Positions 37,745 through 47,300 of a stretch of 64,000 nucleotides of DNA are shown here, in pieces. The DNA comes from Pseudomonas sp. B28(2017) (lineage in GTDB: Bacteria; Pseudomonadota; Gammaproteobacteria; Pseudomonadales; Pseudomonadaceae): NCBI RefSeq assembly GCF_002113025.1, contig NZ_NEJH01000002.1:744001-808000 (forward strand). Reading direction: 5' to 3'. A model generated the notes under the pieces. That model searched no databases and was not told the origin of the DNA. It saw nothing but the letters and a program-made list of their open reading frames with translations. The position numbers and the translations under genes are program-made. Each line of letters opens with the position of its first letter. Positions within the stretch are counted from its first letter, which is position 1.

Positions 37745-38680
37745 TCAGACAGCTTCGATCCGGAAACCAAACCGCGGGAAGTGCACATGCACCACGCCGC
37801 CACGCTCGTCCTTGCGCCGCACGATCAGCTCCTCGCGGCCGGCAAACAACAACTCCCCCGCCACCGGATCAACGCCATAGTCCGTGGCCGTGATCACTAC
37901 CTGCTGCCCCGCCTTGAACCCATTGGGATCGACGAACTGCTCATCCGGCAATGCCGCTGGCGTGGACGTGCGCGCCACTGCCAGAGCCTCCTCGGAACTC
38001 ATCTCGCTGGACGCACCGTGACCGAAGCCCAATACCCGCGCATGCCACGCGGCCACTGCCGGGTAAGCATCCACCAGTGGCGCCGTGACAGGTGTTGCCT
38101 TGAGGAACCAGAGGCAATGAGCCAGGGCAAAGTCGGCAATCGACGGTTCACCGAACAGGAAATCACCCTCTTCGCGCTGCAACTGCAGTTCCAGCCGCGA
38201 CATGATCGTTGGCCATTGATGTTTGGCCAGCTCGGCGGACAGTTTTGTCGCACTACCACCACTGAAGAACCCGGCGCGGTCGGCAATAAACGCCTTGATC
38301 GCTTCCGGCGACAAGTTGCCAAAGCGAACCGCTATCGATTCCGGCTGGAACACCAGGCTGACCGCATGCTGGAACACCACTGAGTCGGCCCAGGCTGCAA
38401 ACGTCGCAGTGATCATTTCCTGACCTTCCGGGAAAAACGCCGGCAAGGTTTTTTCCTGCTCCAGTCGCCGGGCAATCAATGCCGTATCGCAGTAAATATC
38501 CGCACCGACCTGCAACACCGGGGTTTTGCGGTAACCACCGGTCAACGCCGTGAGATCAGGTTTGGGCATCACTGGCGAGATCTTCACCGAACGCCAGGAC
38601 AAGCCCTTGAACCCCAGCAGCAGGCGAGCCTTCTCGGCAAAGGGGGACGTCGGGTAATGATGCAGAATCAACTCGGACAT
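37745..38680 (-). CDS. Glutathione S-transferase family protein with C-terminal extension
   Basis: A 311-residue protein. The first roughly 80 residues are a thioredoxin-like GST N-domain (ILHHYPTSPFAEKARLLLGFKG, with the serine of TSPFAEK at the usual thiol-binding place). An all-helical GST C-domain follows to about residue 210. The last roughly 90 residues are an extra segment (FVDPNGFKAGQQVVITATDYGVDPVAGEL) not found in ordinary GSTs and beta-rich in appearance. Substrate and role of the extension are unknown. It is monocistronic. Confidence 0.85.
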   Translation of the reverse strand: MSELILHHYPTSPFAEKARLLLGFKGLSWRSVKISPVMPKPDLTALTGGYRKTPVLQVGADIYCDTALIARRLEQEKTLPAFFPEGQEMITATFAAWADSVVFQHAVSLVFQPESIAVRFGNLSPEAIKAFIADRAGFFSGGSATKLSAELAKHQWPTIMSRLELQLQREEGDFLFGEPSIADFALAHCLWFLKATPVTAPLVDAYPAVAAWHARVLGFGHGASSEMSSEEALAVARTSTPAALPDEQFVDPNGFKAGQQVVITATDYGVDPVAGELLFAGREELIVRRKDERGGVVHVHFPRFGFRIEAV

Positions 38681-38768
38681 GCTCGGCTCCGCCGCAAAAA
38701 TCAGGAGCCCTCAGCTTATCGCGCTATCACCTGGCAGCCTACAGATCTGCCTGATGGGAACTGATCAG

Positions 38769-39071
38769 TCAGAGTGATAAGCCAGAGGCGGCACTCGCTG
38801 CGCTCGCCACCAGGCATTCCTTGGCGCTCTTTTTGAGCTTTTTGATCAGCCGTTCCTGACGCAACGCATCGCTTTTGTCACGACAGCGTTCGGTGTAGAC
38901 CAGGGCCATGGCGGGGCTGGAAAGAAAGAATCGTGCGCCCTTGCCGCTTTGATGCTTGGCGAAACGACGTACGGGATCATCGCTGATCCCACAATAGAGC
39001 GAACCGTTGGCCGCACGAACGAGGTAGACGAACCAGGTTTTGTCGACAGGGGTATCGTTGAGGGTGGTCAC
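38769..39071 (-). CDS. GIY-YIG domain protein (YhbQ/UPF0213-like)
   Basis: A 100-residue single-domain GIY-YIG protein. The signature appears as [16 protein letters not shown] with a following arginine in [12 protein letters not shown], and the catalytic-type glutamate is in [11 protein letters not shown]. The small UPF0213 type is common in bacteria; a nucleic-acid nuclease role is assumed for the fold but not shown for most members. It reads left, near the SnoaL-like gene. Confidence 0.85.
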   Translation of the reverse strand: MTTLNDTPVDKTWFVYLVRAANGSLYCGISDDPVRRFAKHQSGKGARFFLSSPAMALVYTERCRDKSDALRQERLIKKLKKSAKECLVASAASAASGLSL

Positions 39072-39111
39072 GTAACGATCAGGGCTTGAAGGAAAACAAG
39101 CCGCGATCTTA

Positions 39112-39582
39112 TCAGCGACTGGCCTGGAATGCCTTCAGGCCCTTCAATGCCTGCGTGCGGACGGCGTTTCGCACCAGCGGCGTCCAGCCCAGAAGCAGGC
39201 CTTTGAAACCCAATGCCTGACGTGACCAGGCCCACAGATCGAAACTGTCGTGGTGCTCGCAAATCTTGCCGTCCCGGAAGACAAAACGCGCCTGGATATC
39301 GTTGACCACGATGTTGCCGGTCTGGCTGAACAGATAGGTCGCGACCCAATGGGCGCTACCGGCACGATCATCGGCACGGACATGATCGAAGGTCAGGGAA
39401 AAGTCCTTGGCCCGAGTGGTCAGCATGCGCCACATGTCACCAGCGTCGCGATCACGAAGCTCTCCGAACGCCGGATCACTGAACACCACATCATCGGTGT
39501 AGCAGGCCGCCATGGCTTCAGCATCCAGGCACTGGAAGGCTTGATAGAACTGGGTGATCAACGCGCTGTTGACGTCACTCAT
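39112..39582 (-). CDS. NTF2/SnoaL-like domain protein
   Basis: A 156-residue protein with one NTF2-like cone fold: an N-terminal helix pair ([20 protein letters not shown]) then [16 protein letters not shown] and a run of strands with [12 protein letters not shown] and [13 protein letters not shown]. The family includes isomerases, cyclases and binding proteins, so no activity is assigned. The gene is leftward, 40 bp before the GIY-YIG gene, and may be co-transcribed. Confidence 0.75.
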   Translation of the reverse strand: MSDVNSALITQFYQAFQCLDAEAMAACYTDDVVFSDPAFGELRDRDAGDMWRMLTTRAKDFSLTFDHVRADDRAGSAHWVATYLFSQTGNIVVNDIQARFVFRDGKICEHHDSFDLWAWSRQALGFKGLLLGWTPLVRNAVRTQALKGLKAFQASR

Positions 39583-39636
39583 GGGCAGGCTCCATACGAT
39601 AAAAGGGTTTTGCCTGCACGATAGTCTGCAAATGCG

Positions 39637-39681
39637 TCGAGCACTATCGGCATTCGTGAGCCGAATACCGATAGTGCTCGA
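39637..39681. repeat. Near-perfect 20-bp inverted repeat 1 bp after the MFS gene stop
   Basis: Left arm 39637-39656 and right arm 39662-39681 pair over 20 bases with a single mismatch and a five-base loop. It lies one base beyond the stop codon of the leftward CynX-like MFS gene and about 55 bases before the NTF2-like gene start. There is no T-run, so it is not a standard terminator. It may protect the 3' end of the MFS mRNA. It is unlike the REP family. Confidence 0.7.
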
Positions 39682-39682
39682 A

Positions 39683-40987
39683 TCAGACCTTTTCGCTTAC
39701 CACCTGAACGTACAGCGCCCGCCCGGCACCAAGGCCGGCGATGATCGCGCCCAGGCCGATGACGCCGAAGATCCAGCCCACAGCCGTCCAGCCACCGGTC
39801 CAGTCATGCACGATGCCGACCGCGAACGGCCCCATGGACGCCAGGGTGTAACCGAAGCCCTGGGCCATGCTCGACAGGTTCGCCGCGACGTGGGAATCCC
39901 GCGAACGCAGCACAATCAGCGTCAATGCCAAGCTGAAAGTGGCGCCCTGCCCCAGCCCCAGCACAATTGCCCAGCCCCACAAGCCATCGATCGGCGCATA
40001 CAGGCAACCGAACAAACCACCGAGGGTCAGCGCCATCACGATCACGATCGCCAGCCGCTGGTCCTTGCCACGGGTCGCCAGCCAGGGTGCCGCGAGCGAG
40101 CTGACCAATTGCACGATCACCGAGCCCGACAGCACCAACCCAGCCTGGGTCGGGGTCAGGCCGCGCCCGATCAGAATCGATGGCAACCAGCCGAACACGA
40201 TGTAGGCCAGGGACGATTGCAAGCCCATGTACAAGGTCACTTGCCAGGCCAGCGGGTCGCGCAGCAAGCCGCGAACGCGATAGGCGACGTTGTGCGCGCC
40301 GTGTTTCTGGCCGACTTGTGGCAGCCAGAACACTGCCGCCGCCAATGCGGGGATAACCCAAAAACCGAGGCCCAGCGCCCAGCTCTTGTCGAAATGCTCA
40401 CTGAGGGGCACGGTCGCACCCGCCGCCATCGCCGCTCCCAGGCACAGGGCCATGGTGTAGACGCCGGTCATGGTCCCGGCCTGTTTCGGGAAATCTCGCT
40501 TGACGATGCCTGGCAGCAACACGCCGATCACGCCGATGCTGGCACCGGCGAGCACGCTTCCGGCAAACAGGCCGATTTCGCCGAACGAACTGCGCAGGAT
40601 AATCCCGCCAGCCAGGGTCAGAAGAATGCCCAACACGACCCGCTCGGCACCGAAGCGGCGCGCCAGCACCGGCGCCAGTGGCGCAAACAGGCCAAGGCAA
40701 AGCACCGGCAACGTGGTCAGCAATCCCGCCGTGGACGCGGACAAACCGAGGGTCTTCGAGACCTCGCTGAGCATCGGCGCCATGCTCGACAGCGCCGGGC
40801 GCAGGTTCAGCGCCACCAGAATCAGGCCCAGGAGCAACAGCCATGGCCGGCGCAGGACCGGGTGAGCTTGCTGGACCTGTTCGTCATCGGCCTCGGCGTC
40901 GATCAGCAGCTCGTCCAGCTCTGTCGAACGCTTTCGGGCTGTGGATAAATCACGGTGGTGTATGGATTTCTCGGTTTCAAGGTTCAT
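39683..40987 (-). CDS. MFS transporter, CynX/NimT family
   Basis: A 434-residue major facilitator with twelve predicted spans, preceded by a hydrophilic leader of about 45 residues. The family is indicated by LILVALNLRPALSSMAPML at the first span and RFGAERVVLGILLTLAGG. Members include cyanate permease CynX and nitroimidazole-related NimT; many are uncharacterised exporters. The gene overlaps the upstream GntR regulator by 11 bp, so the regulator almost surely controls it. No cyanase gene is adjacent. Confidence 0.85.
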   Translation of the reverse strand: MNLETEKSIHHRDLSTARKRSTELDELLIDAEADDEQVQQAHPVLRRPWLLLLGLILVALNLRPALSSMAPMLSEVSKTLGLSASTAGLLTTLPVLCLGLFAPLAPVLARRFGAERVVLGILLTLAGGIILRSSFGEIGLFAGSVLAGASIGVIGVLLPGIVKRDFPKQAGTMTGVYTMALCLGAAMAAGATVPLSEHFDKSWALGLGFWVIPALAAAVFWLPQVGQKHGAHNVAYRVRGLLRDPLAWQVTLYMGLQSSLAYIVFGWLPSILIGRGLTPTQAGLVLSGSVIVQLVSSLAAPWLATRGKDQRLAIVIVMALTLGGLFGCLYAPIDGLWGWAIVLGLGQGATFSLALTLIVLRSRDSHVAANLSSMAQGFGYTLASMGPFAVGIVHDWTGGWTAVGWIFGVIGLGAIIAGLGAGRALYVQVVSEKV

Positions 40988-41636
40988 TGATCAACTGCCT
41001 CGACAGGGCTTTGGCCCGTTCCGGGTCGCGTTGTTCGACGGCATCGAGCAACTCGATGTGCAGGTCGAACACTTCCTGGCGGCGCGGGACGATGCTCAGG
41101 GTCTGGCGCAACTGCGCACCAACGATGCTGGAGAAATAGCGATATAACTCACTGAGGGTCGGGTTGTGCGCGGCGTCCACCAACCGACGGTGGAACACCA
41201 GATCGCAGGCGATGTAGGTCTCAAGATCGCCGTGGTAGTGGCTACCGCTGACTCCCAGCGCCTCGCGCAATGCCACCAGGTCTTCATCAGTGCGGCGCAT
41301 GGCTGCCAGGCCGATAGCCTCGACTTCAAGGATGTGCCGGGTTTCCCGGGCCTGCTCAAGGGAGCAACGCGACAGCGCTTTCAAGGTATCGAGCGGATCG
41401 ACCACCGCCCGCAGGTAACTGCCGTCACCCTGGCGGATCTCGATCAACCCGGAAAATGCCAGCACGCGCATGGCTTCGCGCACGGTGTTGCGGCTGATGC
41501 CCAGTTCGGCGGACAACTCAGGCTCGGTGGGCAAGCGCTGGCCCACGACCCAAACGCCCCGGTTAATACGCAGGCGCAACTGGTCCAGGGCCTGGTCGAC
41601 CAGGGATCGTTTTACCAATGGAGAGATTTCTGACAT
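40977..41636 (-). CDS. GntR/FadR-family transcriptional regulator
   Basis: A 219-residue regulator. The N-terminal winged HTH (residues about 10-70) has GQRLPTEPELSAELGISRNTVREAMRVLAF; the rest is an all-helical FCD effector-binding domain with aspartate and histidine residues (CDLVFHRRLVDAAHNP) placed as metal ligands in the family. ATG at 41636 is chosen over 41657 on family length. It lies upstream of and overlaps the MFS gene by 11 bases, a two-gene regulator-transporter operon. The ligand is unknown. Confidence 0.88.
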   Translation of the reverse strand: MSEISPLVKRSLVDQALDQLRLRINRGVWVVGQRLPTEPELSAELGISRNTVREAMRVLAFSGLIEIRQGDGSYLRAVVDPLDTLKALSRCSLEQARETRHILEVEAIGLAAMRRTDEDLVALREALGVSGSHYHGDLETYIACDLVFHRRLVDAAHNPTLSELYRYFSSIVGAQLRQTLSIVPRRQEVFDLHIELLDAVEQRDPERAKALSRQLINEP

Positions 41637-41715
41637 GGAATTCGCCCTCTCATCCAATCATAGGATGAATTTTCTGACATGTTAGTCAGCTTCACCCAAG
41701 AGAGCAACATGATCC

Positions 41716-41833
41716 CTGTAGGAGCGAGCATGCTCGCGATGGTCGTCAACGATAACGTTGGTTGGCAGGTACCCTGCGGTGCTCTCAAGTCCATCGACGG
41801 AACGCCGCCCGGAGCGAGCTCGCTCCTACAGGC
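41716..41833. repeat. REPIN-like repeat element
   Basis: It begins CTGTAGGAGCGAGCATGCTCGCGATGG and ends GGAGCGAGCTCGCTCCTACAGG, in the gap between the GntR regulator and aapP. Bases 41789-41832 match 11552-11595 with a single mismatch, while the centre and left part differ. It is probably one family member with a variable middle. Confidence 0.7.
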
Positions 41834-41834
41834 A

Positions 41835-41868
41835 AAAATAAACCCGGAACATGTCCGGGTTTATTTCA
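41835..41868 (-). terminator. Intrinsic terminator of the aapJQMP operon
   Basis: AAATAAACCCGGA / TCCGGGTTTATTT, a strong stem with a short ACATG loop; on the minus strand the right A-rich arm yields a T-rich tail. It ends 15 bases beyond the aapP stop. Confidence 0.8.
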
Positions 41869-41882
41869 GAGCCTGGATTCGA

Positions 41883-42647
41883 TCAATGCAGGATCTGACT
41901 CAGGAACAGCTTGGTGCGATCATTCTGCGGGTTATCGAAGAAGTCGTTCGGCGCGGCCTGTTCGACGATTTCGCCCTTGTCCATGAAGATCACGCGGTTG
42001 GCCACGGTGCGGGCGAAGCCCATTTCGTGGGTTACGCAGAGCATGGTCATGCCGTCTTCGGCCAGGCCGATCATGGTGTCGAGCACTTCCTTCACCATCT
42101 CCGGGTCGAGTGCCGAGGTCGGCTCGTCGAACAGCATGATTTTCGGCTTCATGCACAGCGCGCGGGCGATCGCCACACGTTGTTGCTGACCGCCGGACAG
42201 TTGCCCCGGGTATTTATGCGCCTGCTCCGGAATGCGTACGCGTTCCAGGTAGTGCATGGCAATTTCCTCGGCCTTGCGCTTGGGCATCTTGCGCACCCAC
42301 ATCGGCGCCAGGGTGCAGTTCTGCAAAATGGTCAGGTGCGGGAACAGGTTGAAGTGCTGGAACACCATGCCGACTTCGCGACGGATCGCTTCGATCTGCT
42401 TGAGGTCGTTGGTCAGTTCCGTGCCATCGACCACGATGCGACCCTGCTGGTGCTCTTCCAGACGGTTGAGGCAACGGATGGTGGTGGATTTGCCCGAACC
42501 TGATGGGCCGCACAGGACGATACGCTCACCCTGCCTGACGTTCAGGTTGATGTCTTTCAACACGTGGAACTGGCCGTACCACTTGTTCACGCCCTGCATC
42601 TGAATAATGCCTTCAGGGCCCGCAGGTTGTTTGATTGCTTCGCTCAT
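41883..42647 (-). CDS. aapP: General L-amino acid ABC transporter, ATP-binding subunit AapP
   Basis: ATPase of a polar amino-acid uptake system, 254 residues: Walker [11 protein letters not shown]-loop FQHFNLFPH, signature LSGGQQQR, Walker [10 protein letters not shown] and H-loop VTHEMG. Highly similar ATPases serve glutamate and histidine transporters, but the two unusually long permeases next to it and AapJ identify the Aap system. It is the last gene of the aapJ-Q-M-P operon, followed by a terminator and a REPIN. Confidence 0.93.
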   Translation of the reverse strand: MSEAIKQPAGPEGIIQMQGVNKWYGQFHVLKDINLNVRQGERIVLCGPSGSGKSTTIRCLNRLEEHQQGRIVVDGTELTNDLKQIEAIRREVGMVFQHFNLFPHLTILQNCTLAPMWVRKMPKRKAEEIAMHYLERVRIPEQAHKYPGQLSGGQQQRVAIARALCMKPKIMLFDEPTSALDPEMVKEVLDTMIGLAEDGMTMLCVTHEMGFARTVANRVIFMDKGEIVEQAAPNDFFDNPQNDRTKLFLSQILH

Positions 42648-42677
42648 AAAAGAACTTCCTAAATTAGGTACGGCGCT

Positions 42678-43775
42678 TCAGCGCTTGTGGCCAGTGTCGA
42701 GCTTGCGTTCCAGATGCATGGAATAGCGCGACATACCAAAACAGAAAATCCAGAACACCAGGGCGGCGAACACATAACCTTCGGTGGCCATGCCCAGCCA
42801 TTTCGGGTCGGCAGCGGCTTGCTTGACGCTGTTGAGCAGGTCGAACAGGCCGATGATGATCACAAGACTGGTGTCCTTGAACAGCGCGATGAAGGTGTTG
42901 ACGATGCCGGGGATCACCAGCTTCAGGGCTTGAGGCAGAATCACCAGGCCCATGCTGCGCCAGTAGCCCAGGCCCATCGCGGCAGCCGCTTCGTACTGAC
43001 CTTTGGGAATCGCTTGCAGACCACCGCGCACCACCTCGGCCACATAGGCCGACTGGAACAGAATCACGCCGATCAAGGCCCGCAGCAGCTTGTCGAAGTT
43101 CATGCCTTCAGGCAGGAACAGCGGCAGCATCACCGAGGACATGAACAGCACCGTGATCAACGGCACGCCGCGCCAGAACTCGATGAAGGTCACGCAGACC
43201 ACGCGAATCGCCGGCAGGTTCGAACGGCGCCCCAGGGCCAGGACAATCCCCAGCGGCAGCGCACCGGCGATGCCGACGGTGGCGATCACCAGGGTCAGCA
43301 TCAGGCCGCCCCATTGGCTGGTCGCGACGTTGGTCAGGCCGAAGATGCCGCCATGCAACAGGAAGTAGGCAAAAATCGGGTACAGCACCAGGAAGCCCAG
43401 CCCGTACACCGCTTTATGGTGAAAGCGCGAAATGAACAACGGCGCCACACCGACAATCGCCAACCACACCGTCAGGTCCACACGCCAGCGCAGTTCCGGC
43501 GGGTAATAGCCGTACATGAACTGGCCGAAACGCTGCTGGATGAACACCCAGCAGGCGCCCTCCTTGGTGCAGTCGGCGCGGGTCGTGCCCACCCAGTTGG
43601 CGTCGAGGATGGCCCAGTGCAGGATCGGCGGCACCACCAGGTAGATGAGGTAGAACGCAAACAGGGTCAGCAGGGTGTTGAGCCAGCTGGAGAACATGTT
43701 CGCGCGCATCCACGCCACCACACCGATGCTGCTGTGAGGAGGTGGCATGTCAGGTTTGAAAGTATGAGTACTCAT
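42678..43775 (-). CDS. aapM: General L-amino acid ABC transporter, permease AapM
   Basis: A 365-residue permease, longer than the ordinary HisM/GltK type because of an N-terminal extension with additional spans (about residues 20-140). The C-terminal half has the BPD_transp_1 domain with the EAA loop containing YEAAAAMGLGYWRSMGLVILPQALKLVIPGIVN. Ten bases separate it from aapQ, whose stop lies upstream on the same strand. AapM pairs with AapQ to form the membrane channel. Confidence 0.93.
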   Translation of the reverse strand: MSTHTFKPDMPPPHSSIGVVAWMRANMFSSWLNTLLTLFAFYLIYLVVPPILHWAILDANWVGTTRADCTKEGACWVFIQQRFGQFMYGYYPPELRWRVDLTVWLAIVGVAPLFISRFHHKAVYGLGFLVLYPIFAYFLLHGGIFGLTNVATSQWGGLMLTLVIATVGIAGALPLGIVLALGRRSNLPAIRVVCVTFIEFWRGVPLITVLFMSSVMLPLFLPEGMNFDKLLRALIGVILFQSAYVAEVVRGGLQAIPKGQYEAAAAMGLGYWRSMGLVILPQALKLVIPGIVNTFIALFKDTSLVIIIGLFDLLNSVKQAAADPKWLGMATEGYVFAALVFWIFCFGMSRYSMHLERKLDTGHKR

Positions 43776-43785
43776 GCGCTTTTCC

Positions 43786-44967
43786 TTACCGCTCGATCAG
43801 CGCAATGCGCTTGTTGTACCAGTTCATCAGCAGGGAAATGCTGATACTGATCGCCAGGTACACGCTCATGGTGATGGCAATCACCTCGATCGCCTGGCCG
43901 GTCTGGTTGAGCACGGTGCCGGCGAACAGCGAGACCATTTCCGGATAACCGATACCGGCCGCCAGCGAGGAGTTCTTCGCCAGGTTCAGGTATTGGCTGG
44001 TCAGCGGTGGAATGATCACGCGCAGGGCCTGCGGGATGATCACCTTGCGCAGGGTCGGACCGTTGCGCAGGCCGAGGGAATGCGCCGCCTCGGTCTGGCC
44101 ATGGCTGACCGACTTGATGCCCGAACGCACGATCTCGGCGATGAACGCTGCGGTGTACACGGTGAGGGCCAGCGTCAGCGCCAGCAGTTCCGGGATCAGC
44201 ACCCAGCCGCCGACGAAGTTGAAGCCTTGCAGCTTTGGCATTTCCCAATGCAGGGGTGCGCCGAAGATCAGTGCGCACAAGGCCGGGATCACCAGGAACA
44301 GCGCCAGGCCAGCCCAGAACTTGTGGAACGGTACACCCGTCTCTTCGAAGCGTTTGGTGGCCCAGCGGCTCATCAGCACAATGGCGACGATGGCCACCAC
44401 GATACTGGCTACGAACGGCCAGAAACCATCCGCCAGCAGCGCGGCGGGCATGTTCAGGCCGCGGGCGCTGACGAAGAAGGTATCGCCGAAGTTATGGCTG
44501 TTGCGCGGCCCCGGCATGGTCAGGAACACCGCGAAGTACCAGAACAGGATCTGCAGCAATGGCGGAATGTTGCGAAAGACTTCCACGTACACCGTCGCCA
44601 GCTTGGCGATGATCCAGTTCTTCGACAGCCGCGCCACACCGATGATGAAGCCGAGGATCGTCGCCAGGATCACGCCGATGAAGGTCACCAGCAAGGTGTT
44701 GAGCAGGCCGATGACAAACACCCGGGCGTAAGTGTCCGCTTCGGTGTAGTCGATCAGGTGCTGAGCGATGCCGAAACCGGCACTGCGCTCCAGAAAGTCG
44801 AAACCGGAGGTAATGCCCCGGTGTTGCAGGTTGGTCTGGGTGTTATCGAACAGATACCAGCCCAGCGAGACCACCGCGATAATCGTGATGATCTGGAATA
44901 CCCAAGCACGCACGCGTGGATCGCTGAGGCTGAGCCTCTGCTTTGGTGCGCCGATTGAATTTTGCAT
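43786..44967 (-). CDS. aapQ: General L-amino acid ABC transporter, permease AapQ
   Basis: A 393-residue permease subunit with at least eight hydrophobic segments, again extended against the common amino-acid ABC permease. It has the EAA motif in HGQTEAAHSLGLRNGPTLRKVIIPQALRVIIPPL. The opening MQNSIGAPKQRLSLSDPRVRAW is usual for Pseudomonas AapQ. It lies between aapJ and aapM; a strong hairpin separates it from aapJ and probably sets its expression lower than that of the binding protein. Confidence 0.93.
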   Translation of the reverse strand: MQNSIGAPKQRLSLSDPRVRAWVFQIITIIAVVSLGWYLFDNTQTNLQHRGITSGFDFLERSAGFGIAQHLIDYTEADTYARVFVIGLLNTLLVTFIGVILATILGFIIGVARLSKNWIIAKLATVYVEVFRNIPPLLQILFWYFAVFLTMPGPRNSHNFGDTFFVSARGLNMPAALLADGFWPFVASIVVAIVAIVLMSRWATKRFEETGVPFHKFWAGLALFLVIPALCALIFGAPLHWEMPKLQGFNFVGGWVLIPELLALTLALTVYTAAFIAEIVRSGIKSVSHGQTEAAHSLGLRNGPTLRKVIIPQALRVIIPPLTSQYLNLAKNSSLAAGIGYPEMVSLFAGTVLNQTGQAIEVIAITMSVYLAISISISLLMNWYNKRIALIER

Positions 44968-44996
44968 GAAGTGCCCCGGAAATAATGGAACAGAAC

Positions 44997-45025
44997 ATCA
45001 CCCGGTGGTTGGCCCACCGGGTGAT
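44997..45025 (-). other. Strong intercistronic hairpin between aapJ and aapQ
   Basis: ATCACCCGGTGG and CCACCGGGTGAT form a perfect 12-bp stem with a five-base loop, 7 bp after the aapJ stop and about 30 bp before the aapQ start. No T-run follows. Such hairpins after a binding-protein gene usually protect the upstream message or partly stop transcription, raising binding protein over permease. Function inferred. Confidence 0.75.
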
Positions 45026-45032
45026 AGAACCA

Positions 45033-46064
45033 TCAGCGCACTGGTGGTGCGTATTGAATGCCGCCAGCGTTCCACAGAGCGTTCAGCCCGCGGTCGATTT
45101 CCAGCGGAGTGCTCTTGCCGAGGTTTTTCTCGAACACTTCGCCGTAGTTACCCACTTGCTTGATGATCTGCACGACCCAGTCTTTCTTCACTTTCAGGTC
45201 TTTGCCGTATTCACCGTCGGTACCCAGCAGACGCGCAACGTCAGGGTTCTTGGTGGCCTTGGCTTCGGCTTCGACGTTCTTCGAAGTGATGCCGGCTTCT
45301 TCAGCGTTGAGCATGGCGTAGCCAGTCCAGCGCACGATGGCCAGCCACTCGTCGTCGCCATTACGCACGACCGGGCCCAGAGGTTCCTTGGAAATGGTTT
45401 CCGGCAGAACTACGTAGTCCTTCGGCGAAGCCAGCTTGCTGCGCTGGGCGAACAGTTGGGACTTGTCGGAAGTCAGAACGTCGCAACGACCGGATTCCAG
45501 CGACTTGGCGCTTTCGTCGGAGGTGTCGAAGGTGATCGGGGTGTACTTCAGGCCGTTGCCGCGGAAGTAGTCGGAAACGTTCAGCTCGGTAGTGGTACCG
45601 GCCTGGATGCAGATGGTTGCACCGTCCAGTTCTTTAGCGCTTTTCACGCCCAGCTTGTTATTTACCAGGAAGCCGATGCCGTCGTAGTAGGTGATGAAGC
45701 CTGGAAACTTCAGGCCCATGCCCGCGTCACGGGAGCTGGTCATGGTGGTGTTGCGCGACAGGATGTCGATTTCGCCGGATTGCAGCGCGGTGAAGCGCTC
45801 CTTGGCATTCAACTGGCTGAACTTGACCTTGGTCGCGTCGCCGAAGACAGCAGCCGCTACTGCGCGGCAGTAGTCAGCATCGATACCAACGATCTTGCCG
45901 GTGGAATCAGGAACCGAGAAGCCTGGCAGACCATCGCTGACGCCACACTGCACGAAGCCTTTCTTCATCACTGCATCCAGGGTTGCGCCCGCCTGGGCAA
46001 ACCCGCTGACACCGAGTACTGCGGCTGCAGTCACGATAGCCAGGGTGGATTTCAACATCTTCAT
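45033..46064 (-). CDS. aapJ: General L-amino acid-binding periplasmic protein AapJ
   Basis: Periplasmic receptor of the Aap system, 343 residues with a signal peptide ending GFAQA near residue 25. The family-3 binding fold shows GVSDGLPGFSVPDSTGKIVGIDADYCRAVAAAVFGD and the ligand-contact stretch DILSRNTTMTSSRD; length and these segments are typical of AapJ (about 340) rather than the 250-residue HisJ type. It is the promoter-proximal gene of the operon aapJQMP and feeds broad-specificity amino-acid uptake. Confidence 0.94.
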   Translation of the reverse strand: MKMLKSTLAIVTAAAVLGVSGFAQAGATLDAVMKKGFVQCGVSDGLPGFSVPDSTGKIVGIDADYCRAVAAAVFGDATKVKFSQLNAKERFTALQSGEIDILSRNTTMTSSRDAGMGLKFPGFITYYDGIGFLVNNKLGVKSAKELDGATICIQAGTTTELNVSDYFRGNGLKYTPITFDTSDESAKSLESGRCDVLTSDKSQLFAQRSKLASPKDYVVLPETISKEPLGPVVRNGDDEWLAIVRWTGYAMLNAEEAGITSKNVEAEAKATKNPDVARLLGTDGEYGKDLKVKKDWVVQIIKQVGNYGEVFEKNLGKSTPLEIDRGLNALWNAGGIQYAPPVR

Positions 46065-47188
<1,124 letters not shown>

Positions 47189-47300
47189 ACGTTTTGTGTT
47201 GCTCTTTTTGTTTAAAGGGCGCCCTTTGATCCATCCCCCTACGCCGCGCCCGATTCTTGCATTACACTGCCCGGCGTACATTCCTTAACCAATTGATGAG

